This document shows, in pieces, positions 18,967-27,536 of a DNA stretch of 64,000 bases. The notes beneath the pieces were generated by a model. That model was not told the DNA's origin, made no database searches, and was given only the letters and a program-made list of their open reading frames with translations. The position numbers and the translations under genes were made by a program. The stretch's first letter is position 1; each line of letters opens with the position of its first letter. Source of the DNA: an uncultured Jannaschia sp. (GTDB lineage: Bacteria > Pseudomonadota > Alphaproteobacteria > Rhodobacterales > Rhodobacteraceae); contig NZ_CANLTR010000003.1 in the NCBI RefSeq assembly GCF_947494055.1, positions 1 through 64,000 on the forward strand. Direction: 5' to 3'.

Positions 18967-19623
18967 TCAGGCGGACGCCTCCGGCGTCTTGTCCTCGTAG
19001 GGACAGAGATCGCGGATCAGGCAGGCCGGGCATTTCGGTTTGCGCGCGACGCAGGTGTAGCGGCCGTGCAGGATCAGCCAGTGATGGGCGTGACGCTGGT
19101 ATTCGGCCGGGACGTTGTCCTCGATGGCGCGCTCGACGGCGTCGACATCCTTGCCGGGCGCGATGCGGGTGCGGTTGCCGACGCGGAAGATGTGGGTGTC
19201 CACCGCCTGCGCCGGATGGCCCCACCACATGTTGAGCACCACGTTCGCCGTCTTGCGCCCGACGCCGGGCAGGGCCTGCAGCGCGGCGCGGCTGGAGGGA
19301 ACATCGCCGCCATGCTCCTCGACGAGGATGCGGCTTAGCGCCATCACGTTCTTCGCCTTGTTGCGGTAGAGGCCGATGGTGCGGATGCGTTCGGTCAGCC
19401 CCTCGAGCCCGAGGTCGAGCATCTTCTCGGGCGTGTCGGCCACCTCGAAGAGCGCGCGGGTCGCGCGGTTCACCCCGGCATCGGTCGCCTGCGCTGAGAG
19501 AGCGACGGCGACAACGAGCGTATAGGCGTTCACGTGCTCCAGCTCACCCTTCGGTTCGGGCACCGCCGCGTGGAAGCGTGCGAAGATCGCCTTCTGTGTC
19601 GGGTAGTCGAGCGGGCGCGGCAT
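18967..19623 (-). CDS. nth: Endonuclease III (base-excision repair glycosylase/AP lyase)
   Basis: Nth removes oxidised pyrimidines and nicks the abasic site. The 218-residue protein has the helix-hairpin-helix LPGVGRKTANVVL with the catalytic lysine, then VDTHIFRVGNR with the catalytic aspartate. The C-terminal 4Fe-4S loop has the spacing C-x6-C-x2-C-x5-C (CVARKPKCPACLIRDLC). ATG at 19623 behind AAGGGCG is the sensible start; the longer open frame has no homology. It appears to be first in a minus-strand run with the kinase and dehydrogenase genes. Confidence 0.95.
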   Translation of the reverse strand: MPRPLDYPTQKAIFARFHAAVPEPKGELEHVNAYTLVVAVALSAQATDAGVNRATRALFEVADTPEKMLDLGLEGLTERIRTIGLYRNKAKNVMALSRILVEEHGGDVPSSRAALQALPGVGRKTANVVLNMWWGHPAQAVDTHIFRVGNRTRIAPGKDVDAVERAIEDNVPAEYQRHAHHWLILHGRYTCVARKPKCPACLIRDLCPYEDKTPEASA

Positions 19624-19748
19624 GGCGCCCTTGTGACGCGGGCGGGGCAGGCTCGCAAGTCGGTGCCGTTGCCGCAGGTTCCGGGTCGCGCGGCGTGGGC
19701 CGGTGCCGCTATGGTCAGGCATGGACACTCGTCGCGCCGGAGGCTCCG

Positions 19749-20624
19749 ATGTCACAGACTGCCCTGCAGATCGCGCCCGCGGCCGGGCCGTCGTCGCGCT
19801 ACCACTACGCCGTCATTCGCCGCGCCATCGACCTGATCGACGCGCGTGCCGACGATCCGCCTTCGCTGGAGGACCTGGCCGCCGAGATGCGGATGAGCCC
19901 CGCGCATTTCCAGCGCACCTTCTCGGCCTGGGCCGGGGTGAGCCCCAAGCGATTCGCGCAATACCTGACGCTCGGCCACGCCAAGGCGCTTCTGCGGGAG
20001 CGGTTCACGCTTTTGGAAACGGCCGCCTCGACTGGGCTGTCGGGGACGGGACGGCTGCACGACCTGTTCCTGCGGTGGGAGGCGATGTCGCCCGGCGATT
20101 ACGCGGCGGGGGGCGGCGGGCTCGTGATCCGCTACGGATGGCTCGACGGGCCCTTCGGGGAGATGCTGGCGATGGCCACGGAGCGCGGGCTCTGCGGCCT
20201 GTCCTTCTCTGCCGAGACCGGGCGCGACGCCGCGCTCGCCGACATGGCCGCGCGCTGGCCCGCGGCGCGGCTGGTGGAGGACCCGGCGGCCGTCGCGCCC
20301 TTCGCCGAGTCCCTGCGCGAGATGCGGGGCGAGGCGCGGCTCCACCTCATCGGCGGCCCGTTCCGGATCAAGGTCTGGGAGGCGCTGATGCGCATCCCAT
20401 CGGGCCACGTCACCACCTACGGCGAGATCGCCGGCGCGATCGGCAATCCCGGGGCGGTCCGGGCCGTGGGCACCGCGATCGGGCGCAACCCGGTGGCCTG
20501 GCTCATCCCGTGCCACCGGGCGCTTCGGAAATCGGGCGGGCTCGGCGGCTATCACTGGGGCCTGCCGGTGAAGCGCGCGATGCTCGCCTGGGAAAGCGGG
20601 CGGGCGGAGGCGGCGCGCGCCTGA
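19749..20624 (+). CDS. AraC-type HTH / O6-methylguanine-DNA methyltransferase fusion (Ada-like, lacks N-terminal zinc domain)
   Basis: This 291-residue fusion has an AraC helix-turn-helix (residues about 20-115, LEDLAAEMRMSPAHFQRTF). A methyltransferase domain follows, with the acceptor cysteine in NPVAWLIPCHRAL and the recognition helix block HVTTYGEIAGAIGNPGAVRAVG. The zinc-binding Ada N-terminus with its phosphotriester acceptor cysteine is missing. It should therefore repair O6-alkylguanine and may bind DNA, but not sense methylphosphotriesters as Ada does. ATG at 19749 has a good GGAGG. It is divergent from nth, another repair gene, so the short gap is probably a shared promoter region. 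Confidence 0.9.
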   Translation: MSQTALQIAPAAGPSSRYHYAVIRRAIDLIDARADDPPSLEDLAAEMRMSPAHFQRTFSAWAGVSPKRFAQYLTLGHAKALLRERFTLLETAASTGLSGTGRLHDLFLRWEAMSPGDYAAGGGGLVIRYGWLDGPFGEMLAMATERGLCGLSFSAETGRDAALADMAARWPAARLVEDPAAVAPFAESLREMRGEARLHLIGGPFRIKVWEALMRIPSGHVTTYGEIAGAIGNPGAVRAVGTAIGRNPVAWLIPCHRALRKSGGLGGYHWGLPVKRAMLAWESGRAEAARA

Positions 20625-20777
20625 CGCCCGTGTGATATTGCCTATCGGCAGCGCTCCGGTCATCTGCGGCAGAGCCCCGCCCATGCGATTCGTGACCGGG
20701 AAGGGGGCGGAACAGGCCGTCCGGGCATGCGTTGGCGTGCCGCACGACCGCTCACGAATTCATCTGGAAAGACCGAC

Positions 20778-21425
20778 ATGACACGTATCAAGACCCCCGT
20801 TCTCGCCGCCCTCGCAGGCAGCCTCGTCCTCGCGGGTTGCGTCGACGCGACCACCGGCGAGCCGAACCGCACCCGCAACGGCGCGCTGATCGGCGCGGGT
20901 GTCGGCGCCGCGGCCGGCGCGCTGGCCGGCAGCGGCAGCCGCGCCGACGAGATCGCCGGGGGCGCGCTCGCCGGCGGCCTGATCGGCGGCGCCGTCGGGT
21001 CCCGCCTCGACCGACAGGCGGCCGACCTCCGCAACCAGCTCGGCGACGACCGCATCACGATCAACAACACCGGCAACGAGCTGATCGTGACGATGCCGCA
21101 GGACATCCTGTTCGCCACCGACAGCGCGACCCTGCGGCCCGACCTGCAGAGCGACATCCGCGCGCTTGCCGGCAACCTGCTCCAGTATCCGAACACCTCG
21201 GTGCAGGTGATCGGCCATACCGACAGCGACGGCCCGGCGGCCTACAACCAAGACCTGAGCGAGCGGCGCGCGAGTTCGGTGGCGAGCGTGCTGATCTCGC
21301 AGGGCGTGCCCGCGTCGCGGATCGTTCCGATCGGCCGCGGCGAATCGCAGCCCATCGCGACGAACAACACCGCCACCGGCAAGCAGCAGAACCGTCGCGT
21401 GGAAGTCGTCATCACGCCGTATTGA
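20778..21425 (+). CDS. OmpA-family lipoprotein with glycine-zipper (YiaD-like)
   Basis: This is a 215-residue envelope lipoprotein. The lipobox is LVLAGC with Cys at about residue 20. A glycine-zipper stretch (GALIGAGVGAAAGALAG and AGGALAGGLIGGAVG) may insert in the outer membrane. The C-terminal OmpA-like domain (ILFATDSATLRPD, VIGHTDSDGPAAYN, LSERRASSVASVL) binds peptidoglycan. The ATG at 20778 follows GGAAAG; an upstream in-frame GCG-rich extension would destroy the signal peptide. The role is probably anchoring the outer membrane to the wall. Confidence 0.9.
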   Translation: MTRIKTPVLAALAGSLVLAGCVDATTGEPNRTRNGALIGAGVGAAAGALAGSGSRADEIAGGALAGGLIGGAVGSRLDRQAADLRNQLGDDRITINNTGNELIVTMPQDILFATDSATLRPDLQSDIRALAGNLLQYPNTSVQVIGHTDSDGPAAYNQDLSERRASSVASVLISQGVPASRIVPIGRGESQPIATNNTATGKQQNRRVEVVITPY

Positions 21426-21447
21426 GCGCGATTTCCGAATGGATCGA

Positions 21448-21478
21448 CGCCCGTCGGAGCGATCCGGCGGGTGTTTTC
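21448..21478 (+). terminator. Intrinsic terminator after the OmpA-type lipoprotein gene
   Basis: A 10-bp stem (21448-21457 with 21464-21473, two G-T pairs) around a 6-base loop is followed by TTTT. It starts 23 bp after the stop codon and ends at the 3' end of the convergent doc gene. Confidence 0.6.
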
Positions 21479-21866
21479 ATGCGACCGGCGTGCTGCCCCG
21501 TTCGAGCCAGGCGGCGAAGGCCGCCTCCGTGACCGCGCCGGCCGCAAGATCCTCCATCATCCGCACGCCCTCCATGGGGTCGGGCCGGAAGGTCAGGCCG
21601 TTGAGGCGCAGGAACGTCAGCGCGGTCACGAAGGCCGTGCGCTTGTTGCCGTCGACGAAGGCATGCGCCTTGGCGATCCCGTAGGCATAGGCGGCCGCGA
21701 GTTCGTAAAGGCCCGGCGTGCCATAGGCGGCGAGGTTCAGCGCCCGCGCCGCGCCCATTTCGAGGAGCCCCGCATCGCGCAGGCCCGGCGCGCCGCCGTG
21801 GCGGGCGATCTGCCGGTCGTGGATGATCCGGATCGCCGGGAGCGGCACCCAGACGGGTGCGGTCAC
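21477..21866 (-). CDS. doc: Doc/Fic-family toxin of a type II toxin-antitoxin pair
   Basis: Doc toxins phosphorylate elongation factor Tu and stop translation. The 129-residue protein has the catalytic Fic loop as HAFVDGNKRTAFVTAL near residue 68, matching the HxFxxGNKR Doc form. An N-terminal helical region includes HDRQIARHGGAPGLRD, typical of death-on-curing proteins. Its start overlaps the stop of the upstream antitoxin gene by 4 bp, the usual antitoxin-first order. All catalytic residues appear intact. Confidence 0.9.
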   Translation of the reverse strand: MTAPVWVPLPAIRIIHDRQIARHGGAPGLRDAGLLEMGAARALNLAAYGTPGLYELAAAYAYGIAKAHAFVDGNKRTAFVTALTFLRLNGLTFRPDPMEGVRMMEDLAAGAVTEAAFAAWLERGSTPVA

Positions 21867-22087
21867 GCCAGCGCGGCCAGAAGGTCGCGGTTCTCGTCCA
21901 TCACCATCTCGGCCGCCGCCAGCGCCTCGGCCACCGAGGGATCGTGCGCCATGATCCGGAGCGACCCGTCGTCGCCACGCACCACGAACAGCGAATCCCC
22001 GGCCTTCGCGTCGAGCATCGCCAGCATCTCGCCGGTGAGCGTCATGACGGCGGAATTGCCGACCTTGCGGATCTTCGTCTCGATCAT
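21863..22087 (-). CDS. AbrB/SpoVT-type antitoxin partner of Doc
   Basis: The 74-residue protein begins with a swapped-hairpin DNA-binding domain (IRKVGNSAVMTLTGEMLAML and DSLFVVRGDDGSLRI). It ends with a helical, acidic tail (VAEALAAAEMVMDENRDLLAALA region) that should bind and neutralise Doc. It is translationally coupled to doc. AbrB-type antitoxins with Doc/Fic partners are known, but the classic P1 partner is Phd. A palindrome 20 bp upstream of the start (22107-22128) is a likely operator for self-repression. Confidence 0.86.
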   Translation of the reverse strand: MIETKIRKVGNSAVMTLTGEMLAMLDAKAGDSLFVVRGDDGSLRIMAHDPSVAEALAAAEMVMDENRDLLAALA

Positions 22088-22106
22088 CGGGACCTCCGGG
22101 GTGTAT

Positions 22107-22128
22107 CCGCTCGTATATACGGAAGCGG
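22107..22128 (-). promoter_or_regulatory. Palindromic operator upstream of the antitoxin gene
   Basis: CGTATATACG (22112-22121) is a perfect 10-bp palindrome, flanked by CCGC and GCGG ends. It lies 20 bp before the antitoxin ATG in an AT-rich island, where a toxin-antitoxin complex would be expected to bind. Confidence 0.5.
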
Positions 22129-22151
22129 GCCTGCGAAGTCCAGCGGCGCGA

Positions 22152-24383
22152 TCAGCGGGCCCGCAGGTAATCCATCACCGCGTCGCGCACGGTCTGCGCC
22201 CCGGCTTCCCGCGCGCGTCCGATGACATCGCGGACCTCGGCGAGATTGGTCCGCAACAGGATGTGCTTCACAGGCCCGATGCTCGCCGGACGCATCGAAA
22301 GAGAGCGCAGACCCATCGCCACGAAGCACAGCGCCTCGACCGGGCGCCCCGCATCCTCGCCGCAGAACGAGACCGGCGTGGCCGTCTCGGCGCAGCGCGC
22401 GACGATCTGCTCGATCAGCGACAGGAAGCTCACGTTCAGCGTGTCGTAGCGGCGGCGCACACGCTCGTTCTCCCGGTCGGCGGCGAAGAAGAACTGCTTG
22501 AGGTCGTTGCCGCCGATCGAGATGAAGTCCGCCTCCTCGAAGAAGCGACGCGGCGCGAAGGCCATCGACGGCGTCTCGAGCATCGCGCCGACGCTGATCT
22601 CCCGCGGGAGGGTATGGCCTAGCACCCGCTCCCGCGCGATCTCCCGGCTCAGATGGCCGCGCGCGTCGAGGAATTCCTGCATCTGCGCGATGAAGGGGAA
22701 CATGACCTTGAGGTCGCGACCGTGAGCCGCGCGCAGCAGCGCCTGCAACTGCATCCGCATGACGCCGCGCTTGTCGAGGCCGACCCGGATCGCGCGCCAG
22801 CCGAGCGCCGGGTTCGGCTCCTCGAAGGCCTTCATGTAGGGCAGCACCTTGTCGGAGCCGATGTCGAGCGTGCGGAAGACGACGGGCTTGCCGCCGGCGG
22901 CGTCCATCACCCCCGAATAGAGCGATGCCAGCTCGCCCCGCTTCGGCACGACGTTGCGCATCAGGAATTGCAGCTCGGTGCGGAACAGCCCCACGCCCTC
23001 CGCGCCCGAACTCGGCAGCGACGGCAGGTCCGCCAGAAGCCCCGCATTCATCATCAGCTCGATGCGTTCCCCGTCGAGCGTGACGCAGTCCGTGTCGCGG
23101 ATCGTGGCGTAGCGCTTCTGCGCCTGCGCCGCCATCTCCAGCTTCTCGCCGAACGCCTTGCGGACCATCTCGTCGGGGCGCAGGTGGACGATTCCCTGAT
23201 CCCCGTCGACGAGGATGCGGTCCCCGGACAGCGCCTCGGTCGTGATCCCCTGCGCCTGGATCACCAGCGGGATGGCCCAGGCCCGGGCCACGATCGCCGC
23301 GTGGCTGCCGACCGATCCCTCCTCGAGCACCACGCCCTGCAGCTTGCGGCCGTATTCCAGCAACTCTCCCGGCCCGATGTTGCGCGCCACGAGGACGGCC
23401 TTGTCGGGCAGGACGCCGCGGTCGCGCCCCTGGCCGGTCAGCATCCGCAGAAGGCGGTTCGACAGGTCGTCCAGATCGGCCAGCCGGTCGCGGAGATAGG
23501 GCTCGGCCACCCGCATCCGCGCCCGCGCGGCGGTCTGCTGCTTCTCGACGGCGGCCTCGGCGGTGAGGCCGGCGTTGATATCCTCCTCCATCCGCCTGAC
23601 CCAGCTGCGGGAATAGGCGAACATGCGGAACGCCTCGATCACCTCCTCCTGCGCCCGGTCGCCGCTGGCCTGGCCCAGCATCCGGTCCACGGACAGCCGC
23701 AGCTCGTCCATCGCGGCGTGGAGCCGCGCGGCCTCCGCCTCGGGGTCGTCGGTGACGGGATTGGTGATGACCACGCGCGGGTCGTGCAGGAAGACCGTGC
23801 CCTCGCAGGCACCCTCCTGACCGGTGACGCCCTTGAACATGACCTGGCTCGCGTGCCGCGGCCGGAGCGCCTCGCCCTCGCCGGTGAAGGCGCCGAGCTC
23901 GGTCATCTCGGCCAGCACCATCGCCACGACCTCGAGCGCGTAGATCTCGTCCTCGTTGAACTCGCGCGCGTCCTTCGATTGCACGACCAGCACGCCGAGC
24001 CGTTCGCCCAGCCGCTGCACCGGCACGCCGAGGAAGCTCGAGAACACCTCCTCGCCGGTTTCCGGCATGAAGCGGAAGCCCTTGGTCGAGGGGGCGTCGG
24101 CGGTGTTGAGCGGCCCCCGCGAGCGCGCCACGCGACCGACCAGCCCCTCGCCCACGCGCAGCCGGGTGACGTGCACCGCTTCCAGATTGAGCCCGCAGGT
24201 CGCGCACAGCTCCAGCGTCTGCTCGTCGCGGTGCAGGTAGACGGAGCAGACATCGGTCATCATCGACGACGCGACGAGCCGCACGATCATGTCGAGCCGC
24301 TCCTGCCCCTCGGCCGCCTCGGCCATGACGGCCTGGAGCCGCCGCAGCAGCTTGCGGCTGTCGCTGTCCTTCGGCGCTGCCAT
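22152..24383 (-). CDS. ptsP: Phosphoenolpyruvate-protein phosphotransferase PtsP (Enzyme I-Ntr)
   Basis: PtsP takes phosphate from PEP and passes it to NPr in the nitrogen-linked phosphotransferase relay. The 743-residue protein starts with a GAF domain (about residues 10-160, LVASSMMTDVCSVYLHRDEQ). The Enzyme I fold follows, with the phospho-histidine in GSVGSHAAIVARA and the C-terminal PEP-binding barrel (GVGLFRTELQFL, ISIGGNDLKQF, the cysteine in PVSFCGEDAG). ATG at 24383 gives the GAF start; the longer frame is Arg/Pro-rich with no homology. Pairing with lysC upstream is common in this family of bacteria. Confidence 0.95.
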   Translation of the reverse strand: MAAPKDSDSRKLLRRLQAVMAEAAEGQERLDMIVRLVASSMMTDVCSVYLHRDEQTLELCATCGLNLEAVHVTRLRVGEGLVGRVARSRGPLNTADAPSTKGFRFMPETGEEVFSSFLGVPVQRLGERLGVLVVQSKDAREFNEDEIYALEVVAMVLAEMTELGAFTGEGEALRPRHASQVMFKGVTGQEGACEGTVFLHDPRVVITNPVTDDPEAEAARLHAAMDELRLSVDRMLGQASGDRAQEEVIEAFRMFAYSRSWVRRMEEDINAGLTAEAAVEKQQTAARARMRVAEPYLRDRLADLDDLSNRLLRMLTGQGRDRGVLPDKAVLVARNIGPGELLEYGRKLQGVVLEEGSVGSHAAIVARAWAIPLVIQAQGITTEALSGDRILVDGDQGIVHLRPDEMVRKAFGEKLEMAAQAQKRYATIRDTDCVTLDGERIELMMNAGLLADLPSLPSSGAEGVGLFRTELQFLMRNVVPKRGELASLYSGVMDAAGGKPVVFRTLDIGSDKVLPYMKAFEEPNPALGWRAIRVGLDKRGVMRMQLQALLRAAHGRDLKVMFPFIAQMQEFLDARGHLSREIARERVLGHTLPREISVGAMLETPSMAFAPRRFFEEADFISIGGNDLKQFFFAADRENERVRRRYDTLNVSFLSLIEQIVARCAETATPVSFCGEDAGRPVEALCFVAMGLRSLSMRPASIGPVKHILLRTNLAEVRDVIGRAREAGAQTVRDAVMDYLRAR

Positions 24384-24496
24384 GAGCCCCCCCGTCCGCG
24401 TCCGGATCCTCCTTAGCGGAGGCGGTTCCGGTTGGGGAGGGGGCTTTGCCGCGCGGGCCGGGCGTCCGGGGCCGGTGGATACGGCCGTTCGGCCCG

Positions 24497-24607
24497 TCAG
24501 GGGTGGGCGATCAGGGCGGTCACGTCGCCGGTCAGCGCGGGCAGCAGCAGCATCACGCCGACGCAGAGCAGGCACCAGTAGAGCGAGAGGCGATCGAGGG
24601 ACGACAT
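24497..24607 (-). CDS. Candidate 36-residue single-span membrane peptide between lysC and ptsP
   Basis: This short frame lies on the same strand as lysC and ptsP. It begins MSSLDRLSLYWCLLCVGVM, continues LLLPALTGDVTALIAHP and stops. That is one hydrophobic segment with a short polar head, in keeping with small inner-membrane peptides. The ribosome site is weak (GTGGCGG). A CtrA-like box, TTAG-N7-TTAA in this orientation, ends about 26 bp upstream. No homologue is recalled, and the evidence is composition and position only. Confidence 0.35.
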   Translation of the reverse strand: MSSLDRLSLYWCLLCVGVMLLLPALTGDVTALIAHP

Positions 24608-24632
24608 GGCCGCCACAATTACGCCCGATTGC

Positions 24633-24647
24633 TTAAGACCCGGCTAA
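24633..24647 (-). promoter_or_regulatory. CtrA-like box upstream of the 36-residue ORF
   Basis: Read on the plus strand it is TTAA-GACCCGG-CTAA, one base from TTAA-N7-TTAA. It lies 26-40 bp before the candidate peptide start on the minus strand, at about the -35 region of a short promoter. Confidence 0.3.
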
Positions 24648-24813
24648 GGCGGCGGACGACGGTATCGACCCGACGCTTTATCTCGGAGGGCGGGGCTCGG
24701 CCACAAGTAAGCAAGGCCCCGGCCGCGGGGTGGCGGTCGGAACCTGCCCGATGTGCCGCCGCGCGGACGGATCACTGTCGAAGGCCCGGACCCATCGGAC
24801 GACCGCCCGCCGT

Positions 24814-26049
24814 TCAGACCTTCTCGAGTTCGAACGCGTCGTGGAGCGCCTGCACGGCAAGCTCCATGTACTTCCGGTCGATCAGGACGCTGATCTTGAT
24901 TTCCGAGGTCGTGATGACCTTGATGTTGATCCCCTCGGCCGAGAGCGCCTTGAACATCCGCGCCGCGACGCCCGCGTGGGAGCGCATGCCGATGCCCACG
25001 ACGGAGACCTTGCTCACCCCCTCGTCGGCGATCAGGTCGTGGAAGTTGATCTCCGCGCGCGCCATCGCGTCGCGCACGGCCTTCTCGGCCCGCGCGACCT
25101 GATCGACGGGGAGCGAGAAGGTCATGTCGGTGCGGCCATCCTCGGCGATGTTCTGCACGATCATGTCGACGTTCACGCCCGCCTCGGCGAGCGGTCCGAA
25201 GATCGCCGCCGACACGCCGGGCCGGTCGGCGACCGAGACCAGCGTCATCTTCGCCTCGTCGCGGCTGAAGGCGACCCCGGCGACCACGTTCGATTCCATG
25301 ATGTCCTCCTCGTCGCAGACGAGCGTGCCCGCGTCGTCGCTCATTTCCTCGAAGCTCGATAGCACGCGCAGCTTGACCTTGTAGCGCATCGCGAGCTCCA
25401 CCGACCGCGTCTGCAGCACCTTGGCGCCGAGCGAGGCCAGCTCCAGCATCTCCTCGAAGGCGATGCGGTCGAGCTTGCGGGCCTTCGACGTGATCCGCGG
25501 GTCGGTGGTGTAGACCCCGTCAACGTCGGTGTAGATGTCGCAGCGCTCCGCGTCGAAGGCCGCCGCGAAGGCCACCGCCGTCGTGTCCGACCCGCCGCGG
25601 CCCAGCGTGGTGATCCGGCCCTCGGGGCTGATCCCCTGAAAGCCCGCGACTACGGCCACGCGCATGCCCCCGGCGAACTTCGCGTCGAGGTTGTCGCTCG
25701 GGATCGCCGCGATCCGCGCCGAGGAATGCGAGGAGTTGGTCTGCACCGGCACCTGCCAGCCCTGCCAGGAGCGGGCGTCGATCCCGTTCTCCTGCAGCGT
25801 CAGCGCGAGGAGGCCCGCCGTCACGTTCTCGCCGGAAGAGACGACGGCGTCGTATTCGCGCGCGTCGTAGAACGCGCCGGTCTCGCCCACCCAGCCCACC
25901 AGCTCGTTGGTCTTGCCCGACATGGCCGAGACGACGACGATCACGTCGTAGCCCTTCGCGACCTCGACGCCCACGCGTTTCGCCACGCGGCGTATCCGGT
26001 CGAGATTGGCGACGGAGGTTCCGCCGAATTTCATCACCAGTCGCGGCAT
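24814..26049 (-). CDS. lysC: Aspartate kinase
   Basis: LysC phosphorylates aspartate, the first step towards lysine, threonine and methionine. The 411-residue protein has the kinase signature VMKFGGTSVANLDRI at the N-terminus, VVVSAMSGKTNEL, TTLGRGGSDTTAVA and DIYTDVDGVYTTDP. Two C-terminal ACT domains (from about residue 265; VSVADRPGVSAAIFGPLAEA and VVGIGMRSHAGVAARMF) mediate feedback inhibition. ATG at 26049 behind AGAGG is chosen because homology begins there. A gap of about 200 bp separates it from the small ORF and ptsP downstream. Confidence 0.96.
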   Translation of the reverse strand: MPRLVMKFGGTSVANLDRIRRVAKRVGVEVAKGYDVIVVVSAMSGKTNELVGWVGETGAFYDAREYDAVVSSGENVTAGLLALTLQENGIDARSWQGWQVPVQTNSSHSSARIAAIPSDNLDAKFAGGMRVAVVAGFQGISPEGRITTLGRGGSDTTAVAFAAAFDAERCDIYTDVDGVYTTDPRITSKARKLDRIAFEEMLELASLGAKVLQTRSVELAMRYKVKLRVLSSFEEMSDDAGTLVCDEEDIMESNVVAGVAFSRDEAKMTLVSVADRPGVSAAIFGPLAEAGVNVDMIVQNIAEDGRTDMTFSLPVDQVARAEKAVRDAMARAEINFHDLIADEGVSKVSVVGIGMRSHAGVAARMFKALSAEGINIKVITTSEIKISVLIDRKYMELAVQALHDAFELEKV

Positions 26050-26254
26050 GCGAACCTCTGTCGATCGGTCGCGGCCTGTTAGGGGAGGGGCGCGGGGAGA
26101 GCAAGACGGGCAGGGCGTCGCCGGCCGTCTCGCGCATCGTGAGAGAGAGACCTTCGCATCCATGCAGGATCGCGGCCCGTTGCGGCCCGCCGACGCCGTC
26201 CTAGCTGCAGCGCGGAACGAGCCCGGTTCGACCGGGCCCTCGAAGGAGCACAGC

Positions 26255-27400
26255 ATGACCCAGACCGGCAACCCCGCCAACGCCCCGCTCTTCGCGCCGC
26301 TCGAAATGGGCGCGACGACGGCATCGAACCGCATCGTGATGGCCCCGCTCACGCGGTCGCGGTCCACGGCGCAGGAAAACACGCAGACCGCGATGCACGC
26401 CGAATACTACGCGCAGCGCGCCGGCGCGGGCCTGATCGTGTCCGAGGCCACGCAGATTTCGCAGGAGGGGCAGGGCTACGCCTGGACCCCCGGCATCTTC
26501 ACCGACGCACAGGTGGAAAGCTGGAAGAATGTCACCGACGCCGTCCACGCGGCGGGCGGGCGCATCTTCTGCCAGCTCTGGCACGTGGGCGCGATCAGCC
26601 ACGGCGTGTTCCAGCCGGACAACGCCGCGCCCGTCTCCGCGAGCGAATGGACGCCCGAGGGCGAGGCCTTCGTCGGCGACCTGCATCCCGACGGCCCGAC
26701 CGTGCCGCACCCGACGGCTCGCGCGCTCAGCGTGGAGGAGATCGCCCGAGTGCTGGACGATTACCGCCACGCCGCCGCCTGCGCCGAGCGCGCCGGCTTC
26801 GACGGGGTCGAGCTGCACGCGGCGAACGGCTACCTGATCGACCAGTTCCTGCGCAGCTCGGTCAACGCCCGCGACGACGAATACGGCGGCGCCGTCGAGA
26901 ACCGGGTGCGCTTCCTGACCGAGGCGGTCGACGCGCTCCTCGACGTGCTGCCGGCCGGCCGGATCGGCGTGCGCCTGTCGCCGGTGGGCGGGCCGGGCAA
27001 GAGTTCCGACGACGATCCCGCGACGACCTACGCCGCGGCGGCGAAAGCCATCGCGGGCCGGGGCCTCGCCTATCTCCACGTCGTGCGTCCGAACGACCAC
27101 ACCAGCGCCGAGGCGGACATGGACTCGAACGTGCGCATCGTCGCGACCATGCGCGAGGCCTTCGACGGCCCGTTCATCGCCAACGGTAACTTCACGCCCG
27201 CGGAGGCGGCCGAATGGGTCGAATCCGGGCGGGCCGACGCCGTGGCCTTCGGTCGGATGTTCATCGCGAACCCCGACCTGCCGGCGCGGATCGCGTCCGA
27301 CGGGCCCTACAACGACGCCGACCAGGCCACCTTCTACGGCGGCGGGGCCGAGGGCTACACGGATTACCCCGCGCTCGACGAATCCGACGTCGCGGCCTGA
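26255..27400 (+). CDS. Old yellow enzyme family alkene reductase (NemA-like)
   Basis: This is an FMN-containing ene-reductase acting on activated C=C bonds or nitro compounds with NADPH. The 381-residue protein has MAPLTRSRSTAQENTQTAM, FCQLWHVGAISH, and the His-Ala-Ala-Asn motif as VELHAANGYLIDQFLR. C-terminal flavin-binding blocks are FIANGNFTPAEA and DAVAFGRMFIANPDL. The ATG at 26255 follows a clear AAGGAG. It is divergent from lysC. The physiological substrate is not evident; detoxification of electrophiles is the usual proposal. Confidence 0.92.
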   Translation: MTQTGNPANAPLFAPLEMGATTASNRIVMAPLTRSRSTAQENTQTAMHAEYYAQRAGAGLIVSEATQISQEGQGYAWTPGIFTDAQVESWKNVTDAVHAAGGRIFCQLWHVGAISHGVFQPDNAAPVSASEWTPEGEAFVGDLHPDGPTVPHPTARALSVEEIARVLDDYRHAAACAERAGFDGVELHAANGYLIDQFLRSSVNARDDEYGGAVENRVRFLTEAVDALLDVLPAGRIGVRLSPVGGPGKSSDDDPATTYAAAAKAIAGRGLAYLHVVRPNDHTSAEADMDSNVRIVATMREAFDGPFIANGNFTPAEAAEWVESGRADAVAFGRMFIANPDLPARIASDGPYNDADQATFYGGGAEGYTDYPALDESDVAA

Positions 27401-27411
27401 GCGTACCGAAC

Positions 27412-27435
27412 GGAGGGCGCCGGGCGGCGCCCTCC
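27412..27435 (+). terminator. Strong GC hairpin after the ene-reductase gene
   Basis: GGAGGGCGCC and GGCGCCCTCC form a perfect 10-bp stem around a GGGC loop, 11 bp after the stop. The following bases (CTCCAGCGG) lack a T-run, so termination is likely but not canonical. Confidence 0.45.
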
Positions 27436-27536
27436 CTCCAGCGGCCCGTCCGCACGGGCGCAACGCGGCATCCTGTCCGGAACCCGCCCCCGCCGCACAC
27501 GCGTTGGGGGCGGAAACCCATGCAGGAGCGACCCCC

